DNA of 64,000 nucleotides from Acidobacteriota bacterium (GCA_018268955.1 JAFDVO010000017.1:198234-262233); one strand, 5' to 3'; shown: positions 55,011 to 63,920, counted from the stretch's first letter. The notes: generated by a model from the sequence alone, not told the origin. Program-made: numbers and translations.

Positions 55011-55346
55011 ATGGCCAAGTACGGTCGGAAGGCGCAGAAGGCGGTTGCGCGGGTGATGCACGAGCGCAAGGAAGGTACGCTGCGATCGGGCTCAGGGAAG
55101 AAGGTGACGAGCCGCAAGCAGGCGATTGCGATTGGCCTCAGCGAGGCACGCGAGGCCGGCGCGAAGGTCCCAGGGAAGGCCGCCGGCCGCTCGGGCACCG
55201 GCAAGACTTCCGGATCGAAGAAGACCGCGACCAGGACGACCGCGAAGAAGGCGACCGGCAAGAAGCGCGGAACGAAGAAGACCGCGGCGAAGAAGAGCGC
55301 GTCGAAGAAGACCGGAACGACGCGGCACAGCGCCAGGCGACGCTGA
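55011..55346 (+). CDS. Small basic histone H1-like protein (DUF6496-like N-terminus)
   Basis: 111 residues from ATG 55011, with AGGAGGAG about 6 bases upstream; an in-frame ATG at 54987 is poorly supported. Residues 1-50 (KYGRKAQKAVARVMHERKEG, SRKQAIAIGLSEAREAG) resemble DUF6496. The rest is a Lys/Ala/Thr-rich tail with KKTA-type repeats ending in RHSARRR, like H1-type DNA-binding tails. Probably coats DNA or RNA. Convergent with pepT, 10 bp apart. Confidence 0.85.
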   Translation: MAKYGRKAQKAVARVMHERKEGTLRSGSGKKVTSRKQAIAIGLSEAREAGAKVPGKAAGRSGTGKTSGSKKTATRTTAKKATGKKRGTKKTAAKKSASKKTGTTRHSARRR

Positions 55347-55356
55347 CGCGCGCCCG

Positions 55357-56589
55357 CTACGCGCGCTCCTCCCAGATGCGCGCGAGGTGCACGATCACCT
55401 CGACGGCTTTCTCCATGTCCTGCACGGAGACCCACTCGAGCCGGGAGTGGAAGTTGTGCTCGCCGGCGAAGATGTTCGGTGTCGGCAGGCCCATGAACGA
55501 GAGGCGCGACCCGTCGGTACCTCCGCGAATGGAGCGGCGCCGGACCTCGAGGCCGGTGCGCCGGACGGCTTCCTCGGCGTGCGCCGCGATCTCGGGACGG
55601 CGGTCGAGCACGTCCTTCATGTTGCGGTACTGCTCGACCACCTCGATGTCGACGCGGGAGCCAGGATGCCGATGCACCGCCTTCTGCGCGAGCGCTTCGA
55701 GCATGCGTTCCTTCTCCTGGAGGCCGTAGGTGTCGAAGTCGCGGACGATCAGCTTCACGCTCGTCTTCTCGACCGAGGCGTTGACCACGTAGGGATGAAC
55801 GAAACCTTCCATCCCCTCGGTCGTCTCCGGTGAGAGGGTGTGCTGCGGGAGGCTGTCGATGAACGTGGCGGCCACCTTGATGGCGTTGACCATCTTCCCC
55901 TTCGCGTAGCCCGGGTGCGTGTTGAACCCGTGGAAGGTGACCGTCATCCCATCGGCCGAGAAGCTCTCGATTTCCACCTCGCCGCGCAGGCCGCCGTCCA
56001 TCGTGTAGGCGCACTCCGCACCGAACTTCTGCACGTCGAAGTGCAGCGTGCCGCGGCCGACCTCCTCATCGGGCGTGAAGCCGATGCGGATGGTCCCATG
56101 CGGAACCTCCGGATGCTGCATCAGGTACTCGGCGGCCGTGACGATCTCCGCCACGCCGGCCTTGTTGTCCGCGCCCAGCAGCGTGGTGCCAGACGCGGTG
56201 ACGATGTCGTGCCCGATCTGCTCGGTCAGCGCCGGGATCTCGGTCTTGCGCAGGACGGCGTCCGGCGCGTCGGGCAGCACGATGTCACGTCCGTCCCACG
56301 CGCGGTGCACGATCGGCTTTACGCCTGCACCAGGCATCTCCGGCGACGTGTCGACGTGCGCGATGAAGCCGATCACCGGCACGTTCTCCTTGCTCGTCGT
56401 GGCCGGGATCGTCGCCATGACGTAGCCGAATTCGTCGATCGCGGCATCGGCGAGCCCGATGGCCTTCAGCTCATCGACGAGCGAGCGGAGCAGGACCAGC
56501 TGCTTCGCGGTGCTCGGATACGTGGTGCTGCTTTCGTCTGACTGGGTGTCAACCTGGACGTACCGGAGGAAGCGCTCGAGGACGGACAT
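55357..56589 (-). CDS. pepT: Peptidase T (tripeptide aminopeptidase, M20B)
   Basis: 410 residues from ATG 56589. Zinc ligands and catalytic residues in order: GFIAHVDTSPE (His, Asp), LLGADNKAGVAE (Asp), TPDEEVGRG (catalytic Glu and ligand Glu), YTMDGG (Asp) and FAGEHNFHSRLEW (His). Cytoplasmic enzyme that removes the N-terminal residue from tripeptides. Full length. An upstream in-frame start at 56625 would run into the heptamer array. Confidence 0.95.
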   Translation of the reverse strand: MSVLERFLRYVQVDTQSDESSTTYPSTAKQLVLLRSLVDELKAIGLADAAIDEFGYVMATIPATTSKENVPVIGFIAHVDTSPEMPGAGVKPIVHRAWDGRDIVLPDAPDAVLRKTEIPALTEQIGHDIVTASGTTLLGADNKAGVAEIVTAAEYLMQHPEVPHGTIRIGFTPDEEVGRGTLHFDVQKFGAECAYTMDGGLRGEVEIESFSADGMTVTFHGFNTHPGYAKGKMVNAIKVAATFIDSLPQHTLSPETTEGMEGFVHPYVVNASVEKTSVKLIVRDFDTYGLQEKERMLEALAQKAVHRHPGSRVDIEVVEQYRNMKDVLDRRPEIAAHAEEAVRRTGLEVRRRSIRGGTDGSRLSFMGLPTPNIFAGEHNFHSRLEWVSVQDMEKAVEVIVHLARIWEERA

Positions 56590-56600
56590 GGGGATAATGC

Positions 56601-56635
56601 TAATCGCGAATCGCCAATTGCTCATCGCTGAACGC
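56601..56635. repeat. Five degenerate heptamers, TAATCGC family
   Basis: TAATCGC, GAATCGC, CAATTGC, TCATCGC, TGAACGC in exact phase, directly upstream of pepT. Same unit as the array at 25312. Confidence 0.8.
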
Positions 56636-56674
56636 TGCTTGCCGACGGGGAAAACGCTTGCCGGTCTTCAGCTC

Positions 56675-56754
56675 TGCATTGATGCGTTGCTGCATTCCTG
56701 CGTTTGTGCGTTCCAGCGTTCCAGCGTTCCAGCGTTTCCGCGTTTCCGCGTTCA
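56675..56754. repeat. Ten octamers, GCRTTYCN family, reaching the xthA stop
   Basis: TGCATTGA, TGCGTTGC, TGCATTCC, TGCGTTTG, TGCGTTCC, AGCGTTCC (twice), AGCGTTTC, CGCGTTTC and CGCGTTCA in exact phase. The last unit contains the xthA stop codon. Related to the array at 30203. Confidence 0.92.
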
Positions 56755-57498
56755 CTCAAACGTCGCCATCACTGGCGCGTGGTCGCTGGTGCCGACCTCT
56801 CGCTGTACGGGACAGGCGGTCGCATGCGTGGCGAGCGTCCGGCTAGCAAGCACGTAGTCGAGGCGCCAGCCGATGTTCCGGGCGCGCATGTTGCGCCACG
56901 GCGCCCACCAGGTGAAGAGGCCGTCGTTGTCAGGATCGAGTTCACGCCCGACGTCGACGAGTCCGCGGCCGATGATCCGTTCGAGCAGCGCGCGTTCTTC
57001 AGGCAGCTGTCCGATGGCGCGCGGCTTCCGCTCCTTCGGGTGGACGTCGCGTTCGGTACGGGCGATGTTCAGGTCGCCGCAGAGCACCACAGGGCGCCCG
57101 GAGGTCTCGAAGCTCATCGCGTACGCGTCCATGGCCTCGAGGAACCGCATTTTGGCCGCGAAGTCCTTGCCCCCGTTCGGCACGTAGATGGAGGCGACGC
57201 TCACCTCAGGCAGGTCCACCTGCACGATCCGATGCTCGAAGTCGAACTCCGGATGCGAGAACGCGGGCCGCTCAGGGCTGAGCGCCTTGCTCACGTGCAG
57301 CGCAACGCCCGAGTACCCCTTGGCGCCGTGCCAGTAGCACCAGTAGCCCTCCATCTCGCAGATCGCGGCAGGCACCTGATCGGAGGTCGCCTTGATCTCC
57401 TGCAGACAGACGACGTCCGGCCGTTCGAGCGCCACCCACTCGGCAACCTGCGCCTGGCGCGCACGGATGCCGTTGACGTTCCAGGTCGCGATCTTCAC
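56752..57498 (-). CDS. xthA: Exodeoxyribonuclease III (AP endonuclease)
   Basis: 248 residues; GTG start with GGAG 6 bases upstream. Mg-dependent EEP-fold nuclease of base-excision repair. Motifs in order: MKIATWNVNGIRARQ (Asn), VVCLQEIKA (catalytic Glu), SVASIYVPNGG, VLCGDLNIA (Asp-Leu-Asn), WWAPWRNMRARNIGWRLDYVLAS and GTSDHAPVM (Asp-His). All catalytic residues present and length typical. Confidence 0.96.
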   Translation of the reverse strand: MKIATWNVNGIRARQAQVAEWVALERPDVVCLQEIKATSDQVPAAICEMEGYWCYWHGAKGYSGVALHVSKALSPERPAFSHPEFDFEHRIVQVDLPEVSVASIYVPNGGKDFAAKMRFLEAMDAYAMSFETSGRPVVLCGDLNIARTERDVHPKERKPRAIGQLPEERALLERIIGRGLVDVGRELDPDNDGLFTWWAPWRNMRARNIGWRLDYVLASRTLATHATACPVQREVGTSDHAPVMATFE

Positions 57499-57626
57499 CA
57501 GTGCTCCAGGTTGCAGTTGGGGATTTCAGCTTGAACGATTGCGCAGGGCTGGAGCGGGACCACGCGGGGTGCCCGTGCTGCGCGGAGCGGCCGATCGCGC
57601 GTGCAGACGCTGGTGGACGAGGCGTC

Positions 57627-57661
57627 ACGAGACAGGCACCGGCACGCGGTGCCCGTCTCGT
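57627..57661 (-). terminator. Hairpin after the ferredoxin gene
   Basis: Arms ACGAGAC-A-GGCACC and GGTGCC-C-GTCTCGT pair apart from one A/C mismatch, loop GGCACGC, ending 10 bases from the ferredoxin stop. The rest of the 172-bp gap to xthA shows nothing more. Confidence 0.7.
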
Positions 57662-57670
57662 TGCATGCGC

Positions 57671-58045
57671 CTAGAACTTGGCGTGCGCGGCCTGACGCTC
57701 TTCAGCGGGGACCGCCATGATGTCGGGATGCGCGTCGACGTGCGACTTGACGATCCCTTCGGCTTTCGCCATGGCAGACGCGTCGCCGTTCCGGTAGACC
57801 GCGTTCGCTTCCACCAGATCGCGCTGGTGCGACGGCACTGCATCGGCGCTCTCGTAGATGGCCGCCACAGGACACGCCGGGACGCACGCACCGCAGTCGA
57901 TGCACTCTTCGGGATGGATGTAGAGCATCCGCGTGGACGCGAACTCCGGCTCGTCCTTGCGCGGGTGAATGCAGTCGACCGGGCACACGTCCACGCAGGC
58001 GGTGTCCTTGGTGTCGATACACGGGTCAGTGATGATGAACGGCAT
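57671..58045 (-). CDS. fdxA: 7Fe ferredoxin (FdxA type)
   Basis: 124 residues. The first cluster site is C9-x7-C17-x3-C21-P, lacking the central Cys of a 4Fe site, as in [3Fe-4S] clusters. The second is a full 4Fe site, CIDCGACVPACPVAAIYE. N-terminus MPFIITDPCIDTKDTACVDVCPVDC is the classic FdxA start (only part quoted is diagnostic: DPCIDTKDTAC). Low-potential electron carrier. Divergent from the chlorite-dismutase-like gene. Confidence 0.94.
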   Translation of the reverse strand: MPFIITDPCIDTKDTACVDVCPVDCIHPRKDEPEFASTRMLYIHPEECIDCGACVPACPVAAIYESADAVPSHQRDLVEANAVYRNGDASAMAKAEGIVKSHVDAHPDIMAVPAEERQAAHAKF

Positions 58046-58179
58046 GCTCGAGAATCTCCGTCGTGGGAACCGGTGCTGATAAGGCCGGTGGCCCGCAGCG
58101 GGGCCAGAACCGAGGAATTATACCGTGCGCCTACTCGAGCGCAAAAGCGATCATGAGGCGCGCGGATTATACTCGCGAC

Positions 58180-58923
58180 ATGGCTGACACTCCCGAGACC
58201 CCAGAGCGCCGACGTGGACCAGAGCCGCCAGACCTGGCGGAGAAGGGCGGGATGCGCAACGGCGTCCAGCAGCGCTCGAACGATCGCCTGTTCATGCAGC
58301 TGCTGGTGTTCGGCAACTGCCACGATGCCCGCCCTCTCGCGCATGCGCTCGAGACGTCCGGCATCACGGGCGTGCTCTACGAAGACGTCAACGACCCGCA
58401 GGGGGTCGCACTGCTGACGCTCACGCAGAACCCCAACGAGTACCTCGACCGCGTCCGGCCCCTGTTGAACGTCGAACCGTTCGCGTCACTGGATCAGAAA
58501 CACGAGTACACGATGATGGGGCGCACGTACTCGCTTGGCTACGAGCCCGACCTGCAGGAGACGCTGCTGCGCCGGCCCACCCGAACGGTCCTGAACCGCG
58601 ACTGGCGCTGGGCCGTCTGGTATCCGCTCCGCCGCAGCGGGCGCTTCGCGAACCTCCCCGAACAGGAGCAGCGGGTCATCCTCGCAGAGCACGGGACCAT
58701 CGGCATGTCGTTCGGCGCCGCCGACTACGCGCACGACATCCGGCTTGCCTGCCACGGGCTCGACGCGCACGACAACGACTTCGTGGTTGGACTCATCGGT
58801 CCCGAACTCTTCCCGCTTTCCGCCATCGTCCAGACGATGAGGAAGACGCAGCAGACCTCGCTCTACCTCGAGCGGCTCGGGCCGTTCTTCGTCGGGCGCG
58901 CGGTCTACCAGAGCCCGATGTAG
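58180..58923 (+). CDS. Chlorite-dismutase/HemQ superfamily protein
   Basis: 247 residues from ATG 58180. Features of the Cld/HemQ fold: EYTMMGRTYSLGYEPDLQE, then WYPLRRSGRF, then a conserved block HGTIGMSFG. The C-terminal half ends GLDAHDNDFVVGLIG and MRKTQQTSLYLERLGPFFVGRAV, typical of the superfamily. Could bind haem or coproheme; the proximal His is probably in the block above but is not proven. The ATG has no Shine-Dalgarno and a TATACT hexamer sits 7 bases upstream, so a leaderless transcript is possible. Confidence 0.72.
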   Translation: MADTPETPERRRGPEPPDLAEKGGMRNGVQQRSNDRLFMQLLVFGNCHDARPLAHALETSGITGVLYEDVNDPQGVALLTLTQNPNEYLDRVRPLLNVEPFASLDQKHEYTMMGRTYSLGYEPDLQETLLRRPTRTVLNRDWRWAVWYPLRRSGRFANLPEQEQRVILAEHGTIGMSFGAADYAHDIRLACHGLDAHDNDFVVGLIGPELFPLSAIVQTMRKTQQTSLYLERLGPFFVGRAVYQSPM

Positions 58924-58966
58924 AGCAAGCAAGGCCAGTCAGTGAACTGGTGAATGCGACCGAGCG

Positions 58967-60574
58967 TCAGCGCGGCACCGGCGCGGTGGGGGCGAACGTC
59001 GGCGCGCGGCGGTGGTGGGTCGCCTGTTCGTAGGCGTATGCGAGCCTGATCAGCGTCGCTTCGCTCCAGGCGCGGCCGATGAACGACAGGCCGAGGGGCA
59101 GGCCGTGCTCGAACCCCATCGGAACCGTCACGTGCGGATAACCCGCGACGGCCGCAAGGCTCGACGGAGCGGGTGCGCTGGCGGTTCCTCCGTCACCGTT
59201 GACCAGGTCCGTGAGCCAGGCCGGTCCGCCGGTCGGCGCAACGAGGGCATCGAGCTGCTGCGCGTTCATGACCGCGTCGATCCCCTGGGCGCGTGAGAGC
59301 TCATGGCCGCGCGCGAGAGCGGCCACATACGCGGCGTCGGTCAGTGGACCGCGCGCGTCGGCCCGCTCCAGCAAGTCCTGTCCGAAGTACCGCAGCTCCT
59401 CTGCAGGGTGTGTGCGATTGAACCGCATGATGTCGCTCACCGAGCTGACCGGCGCGCCTGGTCCCCACCACGTGAAGAAGGCAGGGATGCCGGCCTTGAA
59501 TTCGTAGAGCAGGACCTCCAGCTCGCTCTCGTCGAACGCACCCACGGTCGGCACGTCGGCCGGGTCGACGATGACGGCACCCTGACGCCGCATCTCGGCA
59601 ATCGCGGCCTCGGCGAGGGCATCCGCTGCAGGATGACCGCCGAAGTACCGGGCCCGCATGACGCCGATGCGCGCGCCTCGAAGCCCGTTGGCGTCAAGCG
59701 CGCGTGCGTAGTCCACCTGGGACCGCCCGGCCGCGGAGGTGGCCGTGTCTGCCGGATCGACGGCTGCCATCACCGTGAGCAGCGCGGCTGCGTCCGCCAC
59801 CGTGCGAGCCATCGGTCCGGCCGTGTCCTGGCTGTGCGAGATCGGCACGATGCCCGTTCGGCTCACGAGCCCGACGGTCGGCTTGATGCCGACGAGTCCG
59901 TTCACGTGTGCGGGCGAGACGATCGACCCATCGGTTTCCGTGCCCACACCCGCCGCCGCGAGGTTCGCGGCGACCGCGACGGCCGAGCCTGAGCTGGAGC
60001 CCGATGGATTGCGATCGAGCGCGTAGGGGTTACGGGTCAGCCCACCTCGCCCGCTCCACCCGCTGGTCGAGCGCGTGGACCTGAAGTTCGCCCACTCACT
60101 GAGATTCGTCTTCGCGAGGATCACGGCTCCGGCAGCCCGCAGCCGCTCGATGAGGAACGCGTCATGGGGCGCACGCGCGTCGGCGAGCGCCAGTGACCCC
60201 GCAGACGTGCGCATCCGGTCGCCCGTCGCGATGTTGTCCTTGACGACGATCGGAATGCCATGCAGCGGCCCGCGGACGTGACCAGCCTTGCGCTCCTGAT
60301 CCAGTCGGTCGGCAATCGCCAGCGCGTCGGGATTCAGTTCGATGACGCTGTTCAGCGCCGGCCCCTTCCGATCGATCGCCTCGATCCGGGCGACGTACTG
60401 TTCCACGAGCCGTCGCGAGGTGGTCGCACCGCGGGTGAGCCGATCCTGCAGCTGCGCAAATGTCACTTCGTCGAGCGCAGACACGTGCGGTGGTGATTGA
60501 GCGGGGCGCATCAGCAGTCCAAGTGAGAGTGCCGCGAGCGCAATGACCGGCACCACCCGTCTAGCGGGCGTCAT
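58967..60574 (-). CDS. Exported amidase-signature enzyme
   Basis: 535 residues from ATG 60574, overlapping the previous gene's end by 14 bp. Signal peptide with hydrophobic core ([13 protein letters not shown]). Amidase signature: [18 protein letters not shown] with the catalytic Lys near residue 114 and a Gly/Ser-rich block [16 protein letters not shown] (Ser-cisSer triad near 170-198), then [12 protein letters not shown]. Hydrolyses amides in the periplasm; substrate unknown. Sits downstream of the FliB-like gene in one transcript unit. Confidence 0.92.
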   Translation of the reverse strand: MTPARRVVPVIALAALSLGLLMRPAQSPPHVSALDEVTFAQLQDRLTRGATTSRRLVEQYVARIEAIDRKGPALNSVIELNPDALAIADRLDQERKAGHVRGPLHGIPIVVKDNIATGDRMRTSAGSLALADARAPHDAFLIERLRAAGAVILAKTNLSEWANFRSTRSTSGWSGRGGLTRNPYALDRNPSGSSSGSAVAVAANLAAAGVGTETDGSIVSPAHVNGLVGIKPTVGLVSRTGIVPISHSQDTAGPMARTVADAAALLTVMAAVDPADTATSAAGRSQVDYARALDANGLRGARIGVMRARYFGGHPAADALAEAAIAEMRRQGAVIVDPADVPTVGAFDESELEVLLYEFKAGIPAFFTWWGPGAPVSSVSDIMRFNRTHPAEELRYFGQDLLERADARGPLTDAAYVAALARGHELSRAQGIDAVMNAQQLDALVAPTGGPAWLTDLVNGDGGTASAPAPSSLAAVAGYPHVTVPMGFEHGLPLGLSFIGRAWSEATLIRLAYAYEQATHHRRAPTFAPTAPVPR

Positions 60575-61646
60575 CGTCCTGCTCCGCCTGGCGTAGCCAC
60601 GGCAGTAGTGCGTCGCGATCGACAAGATGCATGAGCAGCAGGTCCGACCGTCGGACCGCCTCGATGAGCCGTGCGCGATCGAGCGGCGCGGCCGCCGCCG
60701 CGCAGGTGCGCGCGCATTCCACGCGGAGGACGGCCGCCGTCGTGAACAGCTCCGCGATCTGCGTGCGGATGTCACGAGACTGATACGCGGTCCACGAGGC
60801 AAACGCCTTGGCTGCGACGTACTTCAGCGCCAGGCGCTCGTGTGCAGCCCAGAAGGGGACGACCCACTGCGCCTCGATCTGGTCCAGGTCGTCAGGCGGG
60901 GACGGCGCGTCGAGCGTAGGCGGCACCGCGTCCACCACACGACGATAAGCCTCCACTCCGCTGAAACGGGCGTATCGGTGCCGGACGGCTTCGCCCGGAG
61001 CGCTGCGTTGCTTCAGCACATCGTTCGTCCAGTCCACCAGCGTGCCACGCTCGATGTGCCACTTACGGAGCTGTTCCGCCGTCGCAGCCACATTGAGGAG
61101 CGTCTCGTGCACTCCAACTGGAGACGTGCTGATGGCGCCAACGAGATACCGCTCCCAGCACCCGTAGCTCTCATCGTCGAACAGCGCGTCTGGACGCAGC
61201 AGTGGCGGCCAGGCGCCTCGCGCGTCGAGGCCGTCGTAGGCACGAGACGCAGGGAAGGCCTCGGGCATGGAGACGACGGCCAGCGGGCGGTCGTTGACGA
61301 GCAACAGCGACGCCGCCGTCGGACAGAAGTGCGAGAGGGCCACCGACGTCCCGCGGCTGTCGATCAGCGCGCGGCGCGGGAAGTGATGACACGACTCTGG
61401 CAACATCGCCTCGCCGCCAGAACAGTGCAGACCGCACAGCCCGGACGCGCAGTCGTACTGCGGACACGTTCCCTGCTCGTCGGGCTGGAGCCAGGTGGAC
61501 GAGAGGAGCGGCAGCAGCCGGGGTTCGACCGGAATGGTCCAGCCAGCCGTGCAGCAGGCGCCCGAATGGCGGCAGCGGTAGGACGCGTGCGCGTCGAGCG
61601 CGAAGATCTCGCCAGCTCCCACGGACCGGATCATAGCGCGGCACAT
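60561..61646 (-). CDS. FliB/YkgJ-like Cys-cluster protein
   Basis: 361 residues from ATG 61646, chosen because CGGAGC lies 7 bases upstream; an ATG at 61676 has no ribosome site. The N-terminal third carries a conserved Cys set: YRCRHSGACCTAGWTIPV, then CPQYDC, CGLHCSGGEAMLPESCHHFPR and SHFC. This matches the metal-cluster region of flagellin lysine N-methylase (FliB) and YkgJ proteins. The rest is helical. No flagellar genes are nearby, so a methylase role on flagellin is doubtful. Overlaps the amidase by 14 bp. Confidence 0.72.
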   Translation of the reverse strand: MCRAMIRSVGAGEIFALDAHASYRCRHSGACCTAGWTIPVEPRLLPLLSSTWLQPDEQGTCPQYDCASGLCGLHCSGGEAMLPESCHHFPRRALIDSRGTSVALSHFCPTAASLLLVNDRPLAVVSMPEAFPASRAYDGLDARGAWPPLLRPDALFDDESYGCWERYLVGAISTSPVGVHETLLNVAATAEQLRKWHIERGTLVDWTNDVLKQRSAPGEAVRHRYARFSGVEAYRRVVDAVPPTLDAPSPPDDLDQIEAQWVVPFWAAHERLALKYVAAKAFASWTAYQSRDIRTQIAELFTTAAVLRVECARTCAAAAAPLDRARLIEAVRRSDLLLMHLVDRDALLPWLRQAEQDDDAR

Positions 61647-61652
61647 CGGTTG

Positions 61653-61669
61653 CTCCGGCCTTGCCGGAG
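61653..61669. promoter_or_regulatory. Dyad providing ribosome sites to two divergent genes
   Basis: CTCCGGC, loop CTT, GCCGGAG: a perfect 7-bp inverted repeat. The right arm supplies GGAGG for the MBL gene at 61675 (+), and the left arm, read on the other strand, supplies GGAG for the FliB-like gene at 61646 (-). The two starts are only 28 bp apart. Confidence 0.6.
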
Positions 61670-61674
61670 GCTTC

Positions 61675-62586
61675 ATGAAACCGGACCAGTGCGCGCCCTT
61701 GGTTCATCGCCTGCTCACGATGATGGTGAACGTCTACTTCGTCGAAGACGGCAATCGCGGTTGGACCCTCGTCGACGCCGGGATGCCAGGCTACACCGCA
61801 ACTGTCCGGGCGGCGGCTCATCGGCTGTTCGGCGAGCAGCGACCGTCGGCCATCATCCTGACGCACGGCCATTTCGACCATGTTGGTGCGCTGCCGACCC
61901 TTGCGGAGGAGTGGGGTGTGCCGGTCTACGCGCATCCGCTCGAGCTGCCGTACGTGACAGGACGGTCACAGTACCCCCCGCCAGACCCGACGGTGGGCGG
62001 CGGCCTCTGGCCGTGGCTCTCGCCGCTGTTCCCGAAAGGACCGATCGACTTAGGCGAGCGCGCGCAGATGCTGCCGAGCGACGGCACGGTGCCGGGCATG
62101 CCGGGCTGGCGCTGGATCCACACACCCGGGCACACGGAAGGGCACGTCTCGCTGTTCAGGGACGACGACCGCACCCTCATCGCGGGTGACGCCTTCGTCA
62201 CCACGAGGCAGGAGTCGATCTCCAATGTCCTCGTCCAGCGCGAGATCGTCTGGCGTCCGCCGGCCTACTACACGTCGGACTGGGACCAGGCCAGGGAGTC
62301 GGTGCTTCAGCTCGCCGCCCTTCGACCGCAGATCGCGGCGACGGGACACGGTCATCCCCTGAGCGGGACGCAACTGCAGGAGGGGCTCGCCGAACTCGTC
62401 GCGCACTTCGATGAGATCCGCCCGCATCGCGGCCGGTACGTGCGGCAACCGGCCGTGGCTGACGAGACAGGCGTGCTGTACGTGCCACCGTCGGTGGCGC
62501 CGAGCCGTGCCGCCGTCGCGGTGGGCATCGCCGCAGCCGTTGGCATCGGGGTGCTCGCGACGCGCCGTGCGCAGCGGCGCCGCTGA
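61675..62586 (+). CDS. Metallo-beta-lactamase-fold hydrolase
   Basis: 303 residues from ATG 61675, GGAGG 4-5 bases upstream. MBL fold with TLVDAGMPG, T63-H64-G-H66-F-D68-H69 (HxHxDH metal motif), GHTEGHVSLF, ADAFVTTRQ-like GDAF and the late GHGHPL. All dinuclear-metal ligands are present. A basic/hydrophobic C-terminus (AVAVGIAAAVGIGVLATRRAQRRR region) looks like a tail anchor. Hydrolase of the glyoxalase-II-like group, substrate unknown. The FRG gene follows after 6 bp. Confidence 0.9.
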   Translation: MKPDQCAPLVHRLLTMMVNVYFVEDGNRGWTLVDAGMPGYTATVRAAAHRLFGEQRPSAIILTHGHFDHVGALPTLAEEWGVPVYAHPLELPYVTGRSQYPPPDPTVGGGLWPWLSPLFPKGPIDLGERAQMLPSDGTVPGMPGWRWIHTPGHTEGHVSLFRDDDRTLIAGDAFVTTRQESISNVLVQREIVWRPPAYYTSDWDQARESVLQLAALRPQIAATGHGHPLSGTQLQEGLAELVAHFDEIRPHRGRYVRQPAVADETGVLYVPPSVAPSRAAVAVGIAAAVGIGVLATRRAQRRR

Positions 62587-62592
62587 GGCGTG

Positions 62593-63402
62593 ATGTCGGG
62601 CCGCTCCACACGAGGGACGGTTCGTGACCATCGTGCGACCGGGTGGCTCGATCTCGTCGAACGGCTGTTTGCCGACGCGTGGAACCAGCCCCTCGGTCGG
62701 TTCCGGTCGCCCTTCGCCTTTCGCGGACAGGGCATCGCCGCTGCGGACCTCTCGAGCGGGCTGCTGCGGCTGGCCGCCGGTCGCGATGCGGCCGCGCTGG
62801 AGCAGCACCTGCTGCGGAACTTCCGCAAGTACGCGCACAGCGAGGTCGGTGAGCGGAGCATCTGGCACTGGCTCGCGCTGGCGCAGCATCGCGGGCTGCC
62901 CACGCGGCTGCTCGATTGGACCTACTCACCGTTCGTCGCCCTGCACTTCGCGACCGCCAGCCTCGCGCACATGGAGCAGGACGGCGCGATCTGGATGATC
63001 GACTTCGTGGAGGCGAACCGCGCGCTGCCGCCGCGGCTTCGTCGGGTCCTCGAGCAGGAAGGCTCGGATACCTGGACGATCGAGATGCTGGAGCGTTTCC
63101 GCACGCTGGCCGAGTTCGACCGGCTGTCGCAGGAACCTTTCGTCATCTTCCTCGAGCCGCCCTCACTGGACCCGCGCATCACGAACCAGTTCGCGCTGTT
63201 CTCGCTGATGCCCGACCCCTCGGCACACCTCGACGCGTGGCTGTCCCGTGCGCCACACCTCGCGCGACGGATCGTCATCCCGGCCGCACTCAAGTGGGAA
63301 GTGCGAGACAAGCTGGATCAGCTGAACATCAACGAGCGGGTGCTGTTTCCGGGGCTGGACGGGCTGAGCCGCTGGCTCACGAGGTACTACTGGAGGAAGT
63401 GA
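62593..63402 (+). CDS. FRG-domain protein
   Basis: 269 residues from ATG 62593 with GAGG 4 bases upstream; a GTG immediately precedes it. The FRG domain gives its name motif SPFAFRGQG near residue 43 and continues with HRGLPTRLLDWTYSPFVALHF, a near-perfect match to the family core (quoted in part). FRG domains occur in uncharacterised proteins, some in toxin or anti-phage contexts. Here it is coupled to an MBL hydrolase, not to a recognisable defence gene. Confidence 0.85.
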   Translation: MSGRSTRGTVRDHRATGWLDLVERLFADAWNQPLGRFRSPFAFRGQGIAAADLSSGLLRLAAGRDAAALEQHLLRNFRKYAHSEVGERSIWHWLALAQHRGLPTRLLDWTYSPFVALHFATASLAHMEQDGAIWMIDFVEANRALPPRLRRVLEQEGSDTWTIEMLERFRTLAEFDRLSQEPFVIFLEPPSLDPRITNQFALFSLMPDPSAHLDAWLSRAPHLARRIVIPAALKWEVRDKLDQLNINERVLFPGLDGLSRWLTRYYWRK

Positions 63403-63414
63403 GACGTTGGACAA

Positions 63415-63446
63415 TTCGCGAGCTCGCCAACTCGCCAGTTCACCAA
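63415..63446. repeat. Four octamers, CTCRCCAA family
   Basis: TTCGCGAG, CTCGCCAA, CTCGCCAG, TTCACCAA in phase between the convergent FRG and thioredoxin genes. Confidence 0.8.
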
Positions 63447-63458
63447 GTCCATGATTCC

Positions 63459-63920
63459 CTACAGACTTGCCGCGATGAACGCCTCGATGTCGGCGGCGGG
63501 GCGTGCGCCGGCGGTGCGCTGGACCTCCTGGCCGTTGGACATCACGGCCATCGTCGGTATGGAGCGGATGCGATAGCGCTCGCCCAGATCGCTCAGCACG
63601 TCGGTGTTCACCTTCACGACGAGGAAGCGGCCGGCCGCACGCGCGGCGACCTTCTCGAGCTCGGGCGCGACCATTCGACATGGTCCGCACCACGGCGCCC
63701 AGTAGTCGACCACGACCGGCACGCGTGCGCGGGTCACGAGCCGATCGAAATCGGCGGTGCTGCCGACCTCGAGTGGTGCGGCGCCGACCTCCACCGGTTC
63801 CTTGCACTGTCCGCATCGGGCGGCATGGCCCAGCTTCTCGTACGCAATCCGGTTCACCTGCCCGCACCGACCGCACGTCGTCAGCACGCCCTTGTCATCG
63901 ACACGAAGTGGCTGCGCCAT
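63459..63920 (-). CDS. trxC: Thioredoxin 2 with N-terminal zinc ribbon
   Basis: 153 residues from ATG 63920; an in-frame GTG at 63941 lacks a ribosome site. N-terminal zinc ribbon with C16-x2-C19 and C36-x2-C39 (TTCGRCG; ARCGQCK), then a thioredoxin domain with W77-C78-G-P-C81 (YWAPWCGPCR) and cis-Pro in RSIPTMAV. Cytoplasmic disulfide reductase; the zinc ribbon distinguishes TrxC from TrxA. Length fits the family. Confidence 0.95.
   Translation of the reverse strand: MAQPLRVDDKGVLTTCGRCGQVNRIAYEKLGHAARCGQCKEPVEVGAAPLEVGSTADFDRLVTRARVPVVVDYWAPWCGPCRMVAPELEKVAARAAGRFLVVKVNTDVLSDLGERYRIRSIPTMAVMSNGQEVQRTAGARPAADIEAFIAASL

Noticed and set aside
60561..61646. Flagellin lysine N-methylase as a firm call
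   Set aside because: Only the Cys cluster matches well and no flagellar genes are in the window.
62593..63402. Anti-phage defence gene (FRG domain)
   Set aside because: No neighbouring toxin, nuclease or mobile element; context is an MBL hydrolase and thioredoxin.
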